Assembly: GCA_963715625.1 (NCBI GenBank)
Contig: OY970260.1
Location: 1,612,001-1,676,000 of the forward strand
DNA length: 64,000 nucleotides
From: VRUE01 sp963715625
GTDB taxonomy: Bacteria; Actinomycetota; Thermoleophilia; Solirubrobacterales; 70-9
Reading direction: 5' to 3'
The notes beneath the pieces are model-generated. The model was not told the origin of the DNA, searched no databases, and saw only the letters and a list, made by a program, of their open reading frames with translations. The position numbers and the translations under genes are program-made. This document shows, piece after piece, positions 8,461-18,458 of the stretch. The first letter of the stretch is position 1. Each line of letters opens with the position of its first letter.

Positions 8461-10287
8461 ATGGCGCGCTTCGTAGACCCCGGCCGCTCGCGGGAGAGCA
8501 TCGACCAGGTGGTCGACCTGTGGAAGGAGCGCTGCCTGCTGGGCGACGGTTCGCTGCTTTTCGCCGATCGAGCCGTGTGGTCGCTCGCGAACCTTCAGGA
8601 TTTCCGTCAGCGCTTCCTGGCTGAAGCGATCTACGGCACCGGCGAGAACTTCGAAGAGAAGCTCGAAAAGCAGCTTGCGGACGCCTCCGGCGACGTCCGC
8701 CTTCTCGCTGCCGAGCTTCTGATCGTCCATTTCCTCTTCGCCTACGTGGCGATCGGCGCCGAGGCGAAGATCAGAATCGTCCGCGACGCCGCCGGCGATG
8801 CCTGGGAGGACGGCGCACCCGGCTGGGAGCTGGTGGAAAGGGGGATGCACGAGGGGATCGGCAACCCCGGCAGCGGCTACAACATCCGCCGCGACATCCA
8901 GGTTTCCTACCTCTTGGACTTCACGATCCGCTGGAAGGCGCTGACGATCGAGGAGCAGCGCGCCAAGCTGGACGAACCGTGGGCCCTGCGCGAGTTCGCC
9001 GACGACGCCAGCGAGGACGTCGATGTGCGCGAGATGCGCCACATCCTGCTCCACCTGCTTCGCCCCGACGAGTTCGAGCGGATCTCCAGCGGCGCTCACA
9101 AGCAGCAGATCGTCGACGCCTTCCGTGGTGAGTTTCTCGATGGCTCCGATGCCCCCGAGGATCGCGACGAGCAGCTGCTCCATATCCGCGAAGCGCTGGA
9201 GAGTCTGGACGCCCAGCCCGACCTCGACGGTGGCACGATCGACTTCTACTACCCGCCCCTGCGCGACATCTGGAACCCGGACGCCGACGGGGACGAGGGG
9301 GTCAGCGACCTCAGCCTGCTCCTCCACAAGAAGCACCTCGTGCTCTATGGCCCTCCGGGTACGAGCAAGACGCACCGCACGCGGACGCTCGCCGACTCGC
9401 TGATCCGGCAGGCTGCGTTGGAGAAGTGGGGAGCCAAGCGCTTCTTCGCCGAGCAGGATCGCCTCACCGGGCTGGTCGAGAAGAACATCGAGTGGGTCCA
9501 GCTGCACCCCGGCTACGGATACGAGGAGTTCGTCCGGGGACTTCGCCTCGACGGCGATCGAACCGTCTATGCGCCCGGTCTGCTGATGCGACTGGTAGAG
9601 CGCATGGCCGACAGAGACAAGGACCCACTGCCGGTCGTGCTCGTCCTCGACGAGATCAATCGCACCGACCTCAGCCGCATGTTCGGCGAGGCCTTCAGCC
9701 TGTTGGAGAACCGGGGCAGCTCCGCCGTGCTGCCGGGGATCGACGCCGGCGAGGAACCGGTTGAGCTGAGCCTTCCCAACGACCTCTACGTGATCGGGAC
9801 GATGAACCTGATCGACCAGTCCGTCGAGCAGATGGACTTCGCTCTGCGTCGCCGCTTCTTCTGGCGGCCCTGCGGCTTCGAGCGGGGACCGATCGTCGAC
9901 GTGAACCGCGAACGTTGGTCGCACTACGCGCCCACGAGGTACGGCTGGGACCGCGCTGAGGAGGACATCAACCGGCTCGCCGATCGCGCGGAGGAGCTGA
10001 ATCGCAAGATCGCCGCATCGAGCCACCTGGGTGCGCAGTACGAGCTCGGGCACACCTACTACTTCGACGCCGCCTATCTCATCGGCAAGTGGCTGGAAGG
10101 TCGCAAACAGCTTCGCGGAGGCGTGCTATGGAGGAAGCCCGGTCGGCCGCAGCAGCCGCTTGAAGACCTCTGGATCCTCTCGCTCCAGCCGGTGTTGGCC
10201 CAGTACCTCGAGGGAATTGACCCTGTCGCTGCCCGTGAGGAGATCGAGCGGCTGCGCAACGTTTTCTTCGACGTCGAGGGCAGTTGA
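8461..10287 (+). CDS. mcrB: McrB-type AAA+ GTPase of modified-DNA restriction system
   Basis: The 608-residue motor subunit of an McrBC-type endonuclease, which cuts DNA carrying modified cytosines and is driven by GTP. The AAA+ domain occupies residues about 285-560. It has Walker A GPPGTSKT (297-304), Walker B VVLVLDEINRTDLSR, and the McrB signature as GTMNLIDQSVEQMDFALRRRF. The first 280 residues would hold the modified-DNA recognition domain, which I do not recognise. Its stop overlaps the TTG start of mcrC (TTGA). A group II intron ends 2 bp upstream of the ATG, so expression depends on splicing or on read-through of the intron. Confidence 0.9.
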   Translation: MARFVDPGRSRESIDQVVDLWKERCLLGDGSLLFADRAVWSLANLQDFRQRFLAEAIYGTGENFEEKLEKQLADASGDVRLLAAELLIVHFLFAYVAIGAEAKIRIVRDAAGDAWEDGAPGWELVERGMHEGIGNPGSGYNIRRDIQVSYLLDFTIRWKALTIEEQRAKLDEPWALREFADDASEDVDVREMRHILLHLLRPDEFERISSGAHKQQIVDAFRGEFLDGSDAPEDRDEQLLHIREALESLDAQPDLDGGTIDFYYPPLRDIWNPDADGDEGVSDLSLLLHKKHLVLYGPPGTSKTHRTRTLADSLIRQAALEKWGAKRFFAEQDRLTGLVEKNIEWVQLHPGYGYEEFVRGLRLDGDRTVYAPGLLMRLVERMADRDKDPLPVVLVLDEINRTDLSRMFGEAFSLLENRGSSAVLPGIDAGEEPVELSLPNDLYVIGTMNLIDQSVEQMDFALRRRFFWRPCGFERGPIVDVNRERWSHYAPTRYGWDRAEEDINRLADRAEELNRKIAASSHLGAQYELGHTYYFDAAYLIGKWLEGRKQLRGGVLWRKPGRPQQPLEDLWILSLQPVLAQYLEGIDPVAAREEIERLRNVFFDVEGS

Positions 10288-11597
10288 CGCTGCCCGTCCC
10301 GCCGCTGAAGGACCTCTCGCCGCACCGGCCGGCCGACGCGGAAGAGGATGCCTGGCTCACCCGGCTTGCCTCCTACCTGGCCGATCACGACCACACGCTG
10401 CGGCTCTCCGGGCGCCATCGCGAGGACGAGGAGGACGATGCGGCGCTGACCCGAGGCACCGATGGCCGCTGGTGGACCGGCCGCTTCATCGGCGAGATCA
10501 ACTTCGAGGGACGTGAGCTGCGGATAGAACCCCGGTTGGGAATCGACGTTGTCGGCGTCTGGTTGGCACGCGCGCTCAACCTGTCGTTGATCCCGAAAGC
10601 GGCCACCCAGGCCGGTGCCGGACCTCTGATCGCCCAGCTGGTCGACAGGATGTGGTCGGCGGCATTGGCGGAGGCCGGTCGGCACGGCCCGCCGCGTTTC
10701 CGGCGCGTCGATACGCATGAGGGTCACTACATCCGTGGCCGACTCGACGTTCCCGGCACCGTGCGCCTTCGCTCGGCCAAGGCTCCGAAGGTTGCCTCGC
10801 GCATCGAGCGGCGAAGCGTCGAGAACCCGGTTAGCCGGGCGATTGTGCTGGCAGACCGCACGCTGGGCTCCCTCCTCGGTCAGGAGAAGCTCTGGCGGCC
10901 CAAGCTGGCCGATGAACTCCTGAGCCAGCTTCGCGCCACGGTCGGTGCCAACCCTCAGATGCCGAGTGCCCGTGAGCTGCGCCAAGTGCGTTACGCGCCG
11001 ATCACGCGGGCCTTTGAGCCGGTGGCCCGGCTCTCACTTGAGATTGCCCAGCGCCGAGGAACGTTGACCTCGGGCAGTGGCGACGACACCAGCGGCGTGC
11101 TGATCGACGTGGCCGAGCTCTGGGAGTTGTTCCTCCTTCACTGCGCGCGGGGAGCGCTTGGCGACAGCCGCGTTGAGCACGGGACGGGAGCATCCTCGAC
11201 CGCATTCCTGCTCACCTCCGACGCCGAGGCGACCGTTCGCATGGGACGACTGAAGCCCGACCTGCTGATCAGCGACGCTCGGGGCCGCGAGCGCGCGGTG
11301 ATCGACGCCAAGTACAAGCGGCTGCGGAACTCGCCCGAGCGCCCCAACGGTGTCGATCGCGGCGACCTGTATCAGCTCGTCGCCTATCTGGCCGGCCACG
11401 ACGTGCCCTACGGGGCGCTCGCCTATCCGCCCGCCGAGGACGATGAGGCCAGCGCCGCCGATCTCGGGCCGTGGCGGGCCGGATCGGGACAGCGCGTCGG
11501 ATTTCTGAGGTTTCCGGCCGAGGAAGCGGGATGCATCGAGCAGTTTCGGAGGGTCATGGCGCTGGTCGAACCGACGCGTGCAAGAGCGTTGCCCTGA
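10284..11597 (+). CDS. mcrC: McrC-type nuclease subunit
   Basis: The 437-residue partner of McrB. The PD-(D/E)XK centre is LKPDLLISDARG...AVIDAKYKRL (Asp ... Asp-x-Lys) at residues about 315-350, the expected place for McrC. The N-terminal part has GRFIGEINFEGRELRIEPRLG, matching the usual McrC start region. Translation starts at the TTG at 10284, overlapping the mcrB stop by four bases, so the two are translationally coupled. The gene is intact. Target specificity cannot be read from the sequence. Confidence 0.9.
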   Translation: MTLPVPPLKDLSPHRPADAEEDAWLTRLASYLADHDHTLRLSGRHREDEEDDAALTRGTDGRWWTGRFIGEINFEGRELRIEPRLGIDVVGVWLARALNLSLIPKAATQAGAGPLIAQLVDRMWSAALAEAGRHGPPRFRRVDTHEGHYIRGRLDVPGTVRLRSAKAPKVASRIERRSVENPVSRAIVLADRTLGSLLGQEKLWRPKLADELLSQLRATVGANPQMPSARELRQVRYAPITRAFEPVARLSLEIAQRRGTLTSGSGDDTSGVLIDVAELWELFLLHCARGALGDSRVEHGTGASSTAFLLTSDAEATVRMGRLKPDLLISDARGRERAVIDAKYKRLRNSPERPNGVDRGDLYQLVAYLAGHDVPYGALAYPPAEDDEASAADLGPWRAGSGQRVGFLRFPAEEAGCIEQFRRVMALVEPTRARALP

Positions 11598-11710
11598 GGG
11601 TCGTCCTCTGCTTGCGTCCGCCGTAGGTCGGCCATCGCGCATTCTGGACGGCCTTGTCGTGCACTCGGCTGTCGTGACGCCGACCTTTTCCGGCGGTCGG
11701 ATAGGAAAGG

Positions 11711-13757
11711 ATGTCGAGTATGCCGAGCAACCCCGCCGCCGACGATCTCCGCGAGCATCTTGAGGGGTTCGTCAGATATCGCAGGGAGCACTTGTCGGGC
11801 GACGAGAAGGGCGAGGCGGCGATCTTCCTCGAGAACCTGTTTCGCGCGCTCGGGCACGAGGGCGTGCGGCAGGCCGGCGCGACGCTGGAGAAGCGAGTCA
11901 AGAAGCGGGACAACGGCGGCACGGCGTACGCGGACCTGGAGTGGAAGCCGCGCGTGCTGATCGAGATGAAGAAGGCGGGACGCGACCTGGCGAAGGATTA
12001 CCGGCAGGTCTTCGAGTATTGGATCGACCTCGTCCCCGACCGACCCGAGTACGTCGTGCTGTGCAACTTCGATGAGTTCTGGGTCTACGACCTGAATCGT
12101 CAGCTCGACGAGCCAGTCGAGCGGATCACGCTTGACGACCTACCGCAGCGCTGGGAGGCGCTCGCGTTCATGTTGCCTCACGGGGAGAAGCCGAGCTTCG
12201 GCAACGACCTCGTGGCCGTTACGCGCGAGACCGCCTCGATGGTGTCGGGAATCTTCAACCACATGGTTGAGCGCGGAGTCTCTCGCGACTCTGCTCAGCG
12301 CTTCATCCTGCAGGCCGTGATGGCCATGTTCTCGGAGGACATCGGTCTGTTGCCGCGGCACTTCTTCTCCCAAGCGGTCACGGACGTTCAGGAAGGGAAG
12401 GGGAGCGCCTACGACTTGCTGGTTCCGAAAGACCCACGATCTGATGCCAGAGGGCGGACGCGCTGGCCTGGTCGGCACTTCGAATATCCGCTCGGGCGAC
12501 AGCCGAAAACACTCACTCGACTACATCGTCGACAACGGCGGCGTCATCTACGACGCGGTCTCTTCTCAGCCGTGGTCGGGGGATGCCACCGTCGAGGTAT
12601 CCATCGTCAACTGGACCAAGGGCGAGGTGGATGTACCCAGGACGCTTTGGCTATCACGCGGGACTACGAAGATGGAGGTTCCGGAGATCACCGGCTCGCT
12701 TTCGGCGAATACCGATCTCCGTGCGGCGCGGAAACTGAAGGTCAACCGCAGCCCAAAGGTTTGCTTTCAAGGACAAACGCCGCAACACACGCCCGGTTTC
12801 GTCCTCTCGCCCGAACAGGCGCTGAAGTTCATCGATACCGATTCGCAGGCAGCAAACGTGATCCATCCGTTCCTGATCGGCGAGGAGCTCAATGGAGATG
12901 GAAGGCCCTCCCGCTTCGTCATCGATATCGACGCACCAGATGTCATGCAGGCCGAAGTTGCTGCCGGCGGAGCGGTCATGGAGCACCTGTGGCGCACGGT
13001 CTTGCCCGATCGGAAAGCAAGTGCCGAGCGGGAGGAGGAGAAGAACGAGAAACTTGTGGCGGCGAACCCCGACCGGAGGGTCACCTGGCACCAGAGGAAC
13101 TTCCTCGATAAATGGTGGCAACTCGGCTGGCGGCGTCCGGAAATGGTCACCGCCATCGGCAGCCTCAGTCGCTATATCGCGCTCTCGCGTGTCGCTGTCC
13201 TGACCCGGCAATCGGTTTATGCCTTTATCTCTCCCGAGATCAGGCCGGCAGATGCGCTTCAGGTCTTCGCGTTTGAGGATGACTACAGCTTTGGAATTCT
13301 GCACTCGTCTCATCACAGGGCCTATTTCGAGGAGCGGTGCTCGAAGATGCGAGTGGACCCTCGATATACGCCGAATACCGTATGGGACACCCTCCCGTGG
13401 CCGCAGGCGCCCAGCGAGGAGCAGGTTGACGTGGTGACCGATGCTGCGGCTCGCCTGATTCAACTTCGAGACGAACGGTTGGCCGAAGGGCTCTCGTTGG
13501 AGAAGCAATACAACTCGTTGCGGGAGGACGGCCGCAATCCGCTGCGCGGGCTGCAGGAAGAACTGGACGAGGCGGTGATCGACGCTTACGGATTCAGCCA
13601 CGACGAGGACGTCTTGGCTCAGCTTCTTGCCCTTAACCTGTCCATAGCCGAGCAGGAGGAGGACGGCCTCACCGAACCCCGTAAGCCAGGCGGCGCTGGC
13701 CTGCCAAACACGAAGCGCACGAGTAGCAAGATCGAGCCCCCGCCTTCGCCTGATTGA
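11711..13757 (+). pseudogene. Type IIL (MmeI-like) restriction-modification protein, methyltransferase core deleted
   Basis: The first frame (11711-12440) encodes the N-terminal nuclease of an MmeI-like fused enzyme: AYADLEW followed by VLIEMKKAGRDLAKDYRQ supplies D...E-x-K. The helical connector follows, ending at GSAYDLLVP. The next frame (from 12444) resumes at MPEGGRAGLVGTSNIRSGD, VIYDAVSSQPWSGDATVEVSIVNW, then the target-recognition and C-terminal regions to 13757. The SAM-binding and NPPY catalytic motifs (about 250-350 residues) that belong between are absent. The frames also mismatch at 12440. An internal deletion is inferred. The gene cannot make a methylating enzyme. Confidence 0.82.
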
Positions 13758-13954
13758 CCCCAGAGTCGAAGGCAGACTGGCCGCTCAACGAATAATCGAG
13801 AGGCAAAAACCCGATCCCTTGGACACGTCTGATTGTTAATCAACTCAGACAGAAGCCAGATCGGCGGAACGCCCACCTCTGCCGCGCCAATGGATTGCGC
13901 TGCGAGGGCATGGAGAAGACACACCTCTCCTACTGAGCCTCGATCGGCACAGCA

Positions 13955-14236
13955 ATGACCGATCCACAGCATCACCCCAAGAAGCCGTCCGCCAAGCAGC
14001 TGCGTTATCTGCGCAGCCTCGCCGAGCGCTGCGGAGAGTCCTTCGCCTACCCGGCGACCGCGGCGGAGGCTTCGGCCGAGATCGACCGGCTGAAGGCACG
14101 GAGGCGCAGCAGTAGGGCGGACCGTCGTCACGAGGTCACTCAGGTCAGGCAGGCAATGGGAGAGGGTGGCGGCGACAGCGCCTCGGTTCGGCCCGGCGAG
14201 ATCTCGGGCTATGGGTCGAGCGCGACCTGGCGTTAA
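13955..14236 (+). CDS. Small conserved protein with KQLRYLRSLAERCG motif
   Basis: A 93-residue protein. The first half (SAKQLRYLRSLAERCGESF, then TAAEASAEIDRLKAR) matches a small helical motif common in actinobacterial accessory genes, often annotated as DUF3072-like or hypothetical. The second half is low-complexity and may be variable. It stands alone between the broken restriction gene and the DUF433/PIN pair. Function unknown. Confidence 0.55.
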   Translation: MTDPQHHPKKPSAKQLRYLRSLAERCGESFAYPATAAEASAEIDRLKARRRSSRADRRHEVTQVRQAMGEGGGDSASVRPGEISGYGSSATWR

Positions 14237-14240
14237 GGAC

Positions 14241-14621
14241 TCAGCCGCTCTCCGGCTCCCGCGCGATCGGCAGGGAGCGAACGCGTATGCGATCCCTGGA
14301 GAGGCTCACGATCGCGCCTTCGTCCAAAGCCTCGGTGATCGCCGATAGGTTCGCCGCCAGTAGCGCGGCCTGCTCGGCGGGGCGCATGTGATCGGCGGAG
14401 CGCAGCAGCACGACCGAGGGAGCCGCCAGGGAGCCGAGCGCGAGCAGCTCGCCGAAGTCCGCATCGGCGGTGAGCAGAACCCGGTCCTGCTCGGCGGCGG
14501 CCTGCAGGATCTCGGGGTCCGGCGCGCTGATCAGGCCGATGTCGGCGACATGAACGGTGTCGTTCCCCGCCTCGCGAAGGCGACGCGCGACCTCGGGGGA
14601 GAGGTTCGCGTCGAGCAGCAC
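14241..14621 (-). CDS. PIN-like toxin, DUF5615 type
   Basis: About 126 residues from the GTG at 14621 (VLLDANLSPEVARRLREAG), 1 bp past the stop of the DUF433 gene. LLDANLS and LLTADADFGELLALG carry the acidic residues of the PIN-like fold found in DUF5615 proteins, presumed RNases paired with DUF433 antitoxins. A longer frame reaches 14681 but would add residues overlapping the partner gene. Placed second in a two-gene toxin-antitoxin operon. Confidence 0.8.
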   Translation of the reverse strand: MLLDANLSPEVARRLREAGNDTVHVADIGLISAPDPEILQAAAEQDRVLLTADADFGELLALGSLAAPSVVLLRSADHMRPAEQAALLAANLSAITEALDEGAIVSLSRDRIRVRSLPIAREPESG

Positions 14622-14622
14622 C

Positions 14623-14855
14623 TCACCCTGGAGCGGCGACCGCCAGCTCGCGGTCCTGCGTAGCCGCCGCGCCGTACTCAAGCGCCGCGAGGATGTCCTC
14701 GCGCTCCAGGTAGGGGTAGTCGGCGAGCACCTCGTCGATGCCGGCGCCGGCGGCCAGCTGACCGAGGACGGCGCTTACAGTGACGCGGGTGTCGCGGATG
14801 CAGGGCAGGCCGCGCATCTTGTTGGGGTCGACGGTGATCCGATCGAGAGCCATTG
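14623..14855 (-). CDS. DUF433 antitoxin
   Basis: 77 residues from the ATG at 14855. The sequence ITVDPNKMRGLPCIRDTRVTVSAVLGQLAAG followed by DYPYLEREDILAALEYGA (shown here as two parts of one domain) is a complete DUF433 domain, a small winged-helix fold. These proteins neutralise DUF5615 PIN-like toxins and probably repress their own operon. The toxin begins 1 bp after the stop. The frame is open further upstream, but the extra residues are not conserved in the family. Confidence 0.82.
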
Positions 14856-15410
14856 CATCTATCAGGGTAGACGAGCGCGGAGCGTCCGGTGCGACGAGGT
14901 TGGGATCGGCAAGGACCGGCGAGGGGTCGAGTATCTCGATGCCCGTCGGGACTCCGTGAGAGGGGGCCCGAATTTCCTCTCCGCAGGATGGCACGCGCCG
15001 CCCGCCCGTCAACCCCCGCAAGGGGGGTTCCCCTCCGCCCTGCGGGCTCCGGTGACGGGCGTTCGGTTGCGCGCCGCACCTGGGTTCGTCAAATCGAACC
15101 GGCACGCTGGCCCTGGCGAACGTCGTTCACCGAGGCGCTTGAGCGGATCAGGGCGCTGCCGGCGATGGCCTGAGCTCACCTACTGGCTCACCGAGGTGCG
15201 TCGGGTCGCCCGGCCGCTGCGGGCTGTCCGGAATCAGGGGCAGGACCACTCTCCGGGGCTGCCCGGCGGCCAGCCGAGTGCACGGAGTCGCCTGCGGGCG
15301 GCGGTTTGCTCTCACACGCTGCCCCCGATGGCGATCCCCCTATCCGTCACGGTGGATCCGGGTTAAGTACGATTCCCGTCGCGGAGCAGTGGCGCTATGG
15401 CGGGGAACGG
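14856..15410. other. Long intergenic region with coding remnant
   Basis: About 550 bp without a convincing gene. It contains an inverted-repeat-rich segment at 15000-15060 (CCCCCGCAAGGGGGG and related). Around 15105-15173 on the plus strand, a short frame ending FTEALERIRALPAMA looks like the C-terminus of a lost gene. Possible promoter DNA for the secreted protein precedes 15411, but I see no clear -10/-35 pair. Confidence 0.4.
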
Positions 15411-17612
15411 ATGACTCAGAGCATTTGTCGCTTTAAGGCGACGATCGCGGTGGCGGTGTGCGCTTGCCTTATGGCGAGCCCCCAAGCCCAGGCGGATTGG
15501 CGGGCCGCACCGCCTCCGCCCGGCGGTGTTTCCACGTTCACCGTCGCCGACGCGTTGACCTGGCTCGTCTCACCCCACAGCGCGCCATGCTGCGCGCCCA
15601 CCTTCAACCTGACGACTAACGGTGGAACCAGCTGGACGACGCTCCAGCTCACTGGTTTCACCTTCGGCATAGCGGCGGGGGCCGCTGCCGACGGGTCATT
15701 TCGCGTCGTCGGGTTGCGGAGCCTCGGAGGCCCCTACGAACTGCAGCTCTACCGAATCGGGAAAAGCGAAGTGCTGGAACCGTTGGGTCCTGCGTTTACC
15801 GATGTGGGCGGGTCCAGCTTCTCGAGTATCTACGCCGTCTCTGATGAGGGCGCGACATGGATCCCCTATCCAAGCACCGAAGGCATCTTCAAGCTCAAGA
15901 TCATTGCCGCCGACGGCTCTGTGGCCGCCAAGAGCTTGCCGTCTGATCCCAGCGTCTACAGCTGGCACGCCATGCGCACAACCTTGGGAGTTCGACTGTC
16001 TCGAATCGACAAAGCCTCTGTTGAAAGTCACTCGCCCCCCTCGGGCGGCGGCATCTTCCTTTTCAACGCTCAGGGCGATCTCGTGCCGGCGGAGCGATAT
16101 CCAGTCGGATTAACGGACGGCAGCTACTGGCTCTCACCCTATGAACGAGCCTCCTGGGACAGTGGAGCTCACTGGGCTGGTGGCCGCTATCCGACGATTG
16201 TCCCGACCAGCCCTGGGGTTAGCCCGCGGCTTCTTTTCTGGAAGGACGTCATCGCCCAAAAGGACTCTTCCTTTCTCTACCGGGGCACAGGCCTGACTCG
16301 CCCCGCCGAGCGCGCCGTCGTCGACGCCGGCAGCGCGCTGATCGGGGAGGCCTCGGACACTATCTACGTATTCGAAGGTGCTCCACCGTCGCTCCCGGAC
16401 CGTGGAGCATTGCCGCCAGACGGTGCGCAGATGCTTGCCCGAGCGAATCTTTTTCGAGCTGACGCCGGACTTCCGCCTCTCACTGGAGATCCGACGATCA
16501 GCCAGGCCTCCTCCAACCACTCCCGGTATACGGCCCTTAACCCAGGAAAAGGCGAAGACAGCCCTGGTCACTTCGAGCAGCCAGGCCGGCCCGGCTTCAC
16601 CGGCTATTCACCCCCTGATCGCTGTCAAGCTGTCGGGACCTCCTGCAACAGCGAGGTGATGTTTGGAGGGTCGGATGACCCCGTGGCCGGCTGGCTGGCA
16701 ACGCCCTACCATCGCCCGCTCGTCGGCTCTCCCGAGCAAGGCGTAGTGGGTGCAGCAACGGCTCCTGGGGGTGCCGCGATCATGAACGGAGGCGGCGCGC
16801 AGAACGTCCTGATTTCCCCCTTTGGCTATCCCAACGGTCGTTGGCGCGGGGATGACGGCTTCAGCGGGGAGAGCCCGGACCCCGTCGAAACATGCAAAGG
16901 CTCTGGCCAGAACATCAGCTACCCCGTGGGAATCACCGTCTCTCTTTATTTGCCGACCGAATCCCTCTCCGTCGATCAAATGACGGTGCGAGCCCGGAAA
17001 GACGGTAGGAAGCTACCGGGGTGCCTGCTTCTCGACGATTGGGAAGGCAAGGTCATCGGCCACTTCGTCCTCGACGATCCGATCGTTCCCGGAGAAACGT
17101 ATGACGCAACCGCAGTCTGGCGAGTCCCCGTTGAACCTCTGCGAGACGGGACAGTCCTGCCGGGCACCGCGTTTACCCACCGATGGTCATTCGTCTATCA
17201 GCCCGATCATCCCGTCAGACGCACGAAGGCATCGCGCTGTGGCGGTAAGCGAGTTACGAAGACCGGCACCTCCCGCCGAGACGTAATCGTCGGGACAAAA
17301 GGGCGGGACGTCATCGATGCGCGCGCGGGCAACGACTTGGTGAAGGGTCTGGGCGGGAAAGACGCGCTCTGCGGTGGGCCCGGACGAGACAAGCTCCTCG
17401 GAGGAGCTGGTCGTGATGTCTTGCTGGGAAGCAAGGGCAATGACTTCGAGATGGGAGGCCCGGCCGGGGACAAGCTCTTTGGCGGGGGCGGGCGGGACAG
17501 GCTGAATGGGGGGCCGGGGCGAGATCGCCTGTCCGGAGGAGCCGGTCGGGATCGATACTCAAGTGGACCGGGGAAAGATCGTCTCTATGGAACGGGAGAT
17601 ATCGGACACTGA
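15411..17612 (+). CDS. Secreted CAP-domain protein with RTX-type C-terminal repeats
   Basis: 733 residues. The chosen ATG at 15411 gives a signal peptide (basic start, then AVAVCACLMASPQAQA), preceded by CGGGGAACGG. Residues about 30-320 form a beta-rich, possibly propeller-like region. A CAP/SCP-like domain follows at about 330-480 (MLARANLFRADAGLPPL, ASSNHSRYTALNPG, GWLATPYHRPLV). The C-terminus (about 630-733) has ten or more glycine/aspartate nonapeptides (GGPGRDKLLGGAGRDVLLG) of calcium-binding RTX type. CAP domains in bacteria are often extracellular with unknown activity. A surface or spore-associated role is inference. It stands alone among accessory genes. Confidence 0.82.
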   Translation: MTQSICRFKATIAVAVCACLMASPQAQADWRAAPPPPGGVSTFTVADALTWLVSPHSAPCCAPTFNLTTNGGTSWTTLQLTGFTFGIAAGAAADGSFRVVGLRSLGGPYELQLYRIGKSEVLEPLGPAFTDVGGSSFSSIYAVSDEGATWIPYPSTEGIFKLKIIAADGSVAAKSLPSDPSVYSWHAMRTTLGVRLSRIDKASVESHSPPSGGGIFLFNAQGDLVPAERYPVGLTDGSYWLSPYERASWDSGAHWAGGRYPTIVPTSPGVSPRLLFWKDVIAQKDSSFLYRGTGLTRPAERAVVDAGSALIGEASDTIYVFEGAPPSLPDRGALPPDGAQMLARANLFRADAGLPPLTGDPTISQASSNHSRYTALNPGKGEDSPGHFEQPGRPGFTGYSPPDRCQAVGTSCNSEVMFGGSDDPVAGWLATPYHRPLVGSPEQGVVGAATAPGGAAIMNGGGAQNVLISPFGYPNGRWRGDDGFSGESPDPVETCKGSGQNISYPVGITVSLYLPTESLSVDQMTVRARKDGRKLPGCLLLDDWEGKVIGHFVLDDPIVPGETYDATAVWRVPVEPLRDGTVLPGTAFTHRWSFVYQPDHPVRRTKASRCGGKRVTKTGTSRRDVIVGTKGRDVIDARAGNDLVKGLGGKDALCGGPGRDKLLGGAGRDVLLGSKGNDFEMGGPAGDKLFGGGGRDRLNGGPGRDRLSGGAGRDRYSSGPGKDRLYGTGDIGH

Positions 17613-17662
17613 GAGAATTTTGCCAGCAGGCCCATCGGGAGTGAGGCAGGACGCCGCAGGCG

Positions 17663-18458
17663 CCACTAGAGGCTTGATGTGGGTTCAGCGCCCGTCATAG
17701 GCGACGAGGCTCCGAAGCGGCCGGCCCCAGCTGGACGTTGATGAACATCCCGAGCGCTTGAGGTTGGCGAACACCGACTCGATCACGAGTCGGATCGTCG
17801 CCTTGGCGACCTCGGCGGGAGGACGCTCGCCGAGGCGATGGCGCTCCGGGGTAATCAGCTGCGCGGAGATGAGCTCAATCGTGCGCTCGTACTCAGCGCC
17901 CCAAAAGCCCTTGTCCGCGAAGAGGATCGAGCCGGGGTGGGCCTGGGCGAGCCGAAAGAGCCCCCAGTAAAAGCGGCTCTTGGAGGGGCAGAAGCCGTAG
18001 CCGGCATCGCCGGCGAAGTTGGCGCAGCCGATCAGCGTCCCGTCGGCCAGGCGGGTATTGCCGGAGGCGATCAGCTCTGCCAGTTCAAGCTGGACCATGA
18101 CGATGTAGGGGGTGAGGCGGCGCAGGCGGCGGTTGTACTGCGTCTGGTCGGGCAAGTGGCCAAACCAGCCTGGCAGCCGGTAGGCGACCATGCCCAGGAA
18201 CTTGCGATCCGAGGACTCGCCCGTCGAGGCCTGGGCGACCGCCAGCGCGATCAGCTCGGCGTCGGTGATCTTGCCTTCGGGTCCGGGGCGAGGGATCGGC
18301 AGCGCGTGCGCGAACACGTAGGCTGCGACAACGAGGGTCTCCAGCGATGCTGTCATCTCGTGCTCCAATCACGAGGGGATAGGGCTGGAGGCCCTTTTCC
18401 TTGTTCACGACCGGGTTCCTCGTCATCGAGCGGCGAACCCACATCAAGCCTCTAGTGG
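17663..18458 (-). mobile_element. Second IS982-like element, internally deleted
   Basis: Perfect 24-bp inverted repeats bound an 800-bp element (17663-17686 starts CCACTAGAGGCTTGATGTGG; complement at 18435-18458). It contains one minus-strand transposase gene that is open but lacks several conserved blocks. It is distinct from the copy at 4408: the terminal sequences differ. Likely non-autonomous. Confidence 0.82.
17685..18368 (-). pseudogene. IS982-like transposase with internal deletions
   Basis: A 227-residue open frame that keeps the N-terminal part (ITDAELIALAVAQASTG), a central YGFCPSKSRFYWG and FADKGFWGAEYERTIE. Compared with the copy at 4430 it lacks the block between ADGTLIGC and AGDAGYGF, about 30 residues between YWG and AHPGS, and most of the segment after VFANLK. 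Its C-terminus is partly out of frame. The first catalytic Asp remains as ADGT; the spacing between acidic residues is wrong. Probably inactive. Confidence 0.75.

Noticed and set aside
8455..10053. 532-residue minus-strand ORF opposite mcrB
   Set aside because: Shadow frame; the plus strand carries all McrB motifs.
14889..15173. 94-residue plus-strand ORF
   Set aside because: No ribosome-binding site; composition changes along its length; only the last 20 residues look like protein.
17300..17570. CRISPR-like or tandem repeat array
   Set aside because: The periodic DNA is explained by the Gly/Asp nonapeptide codons of the RTX-type repeats.
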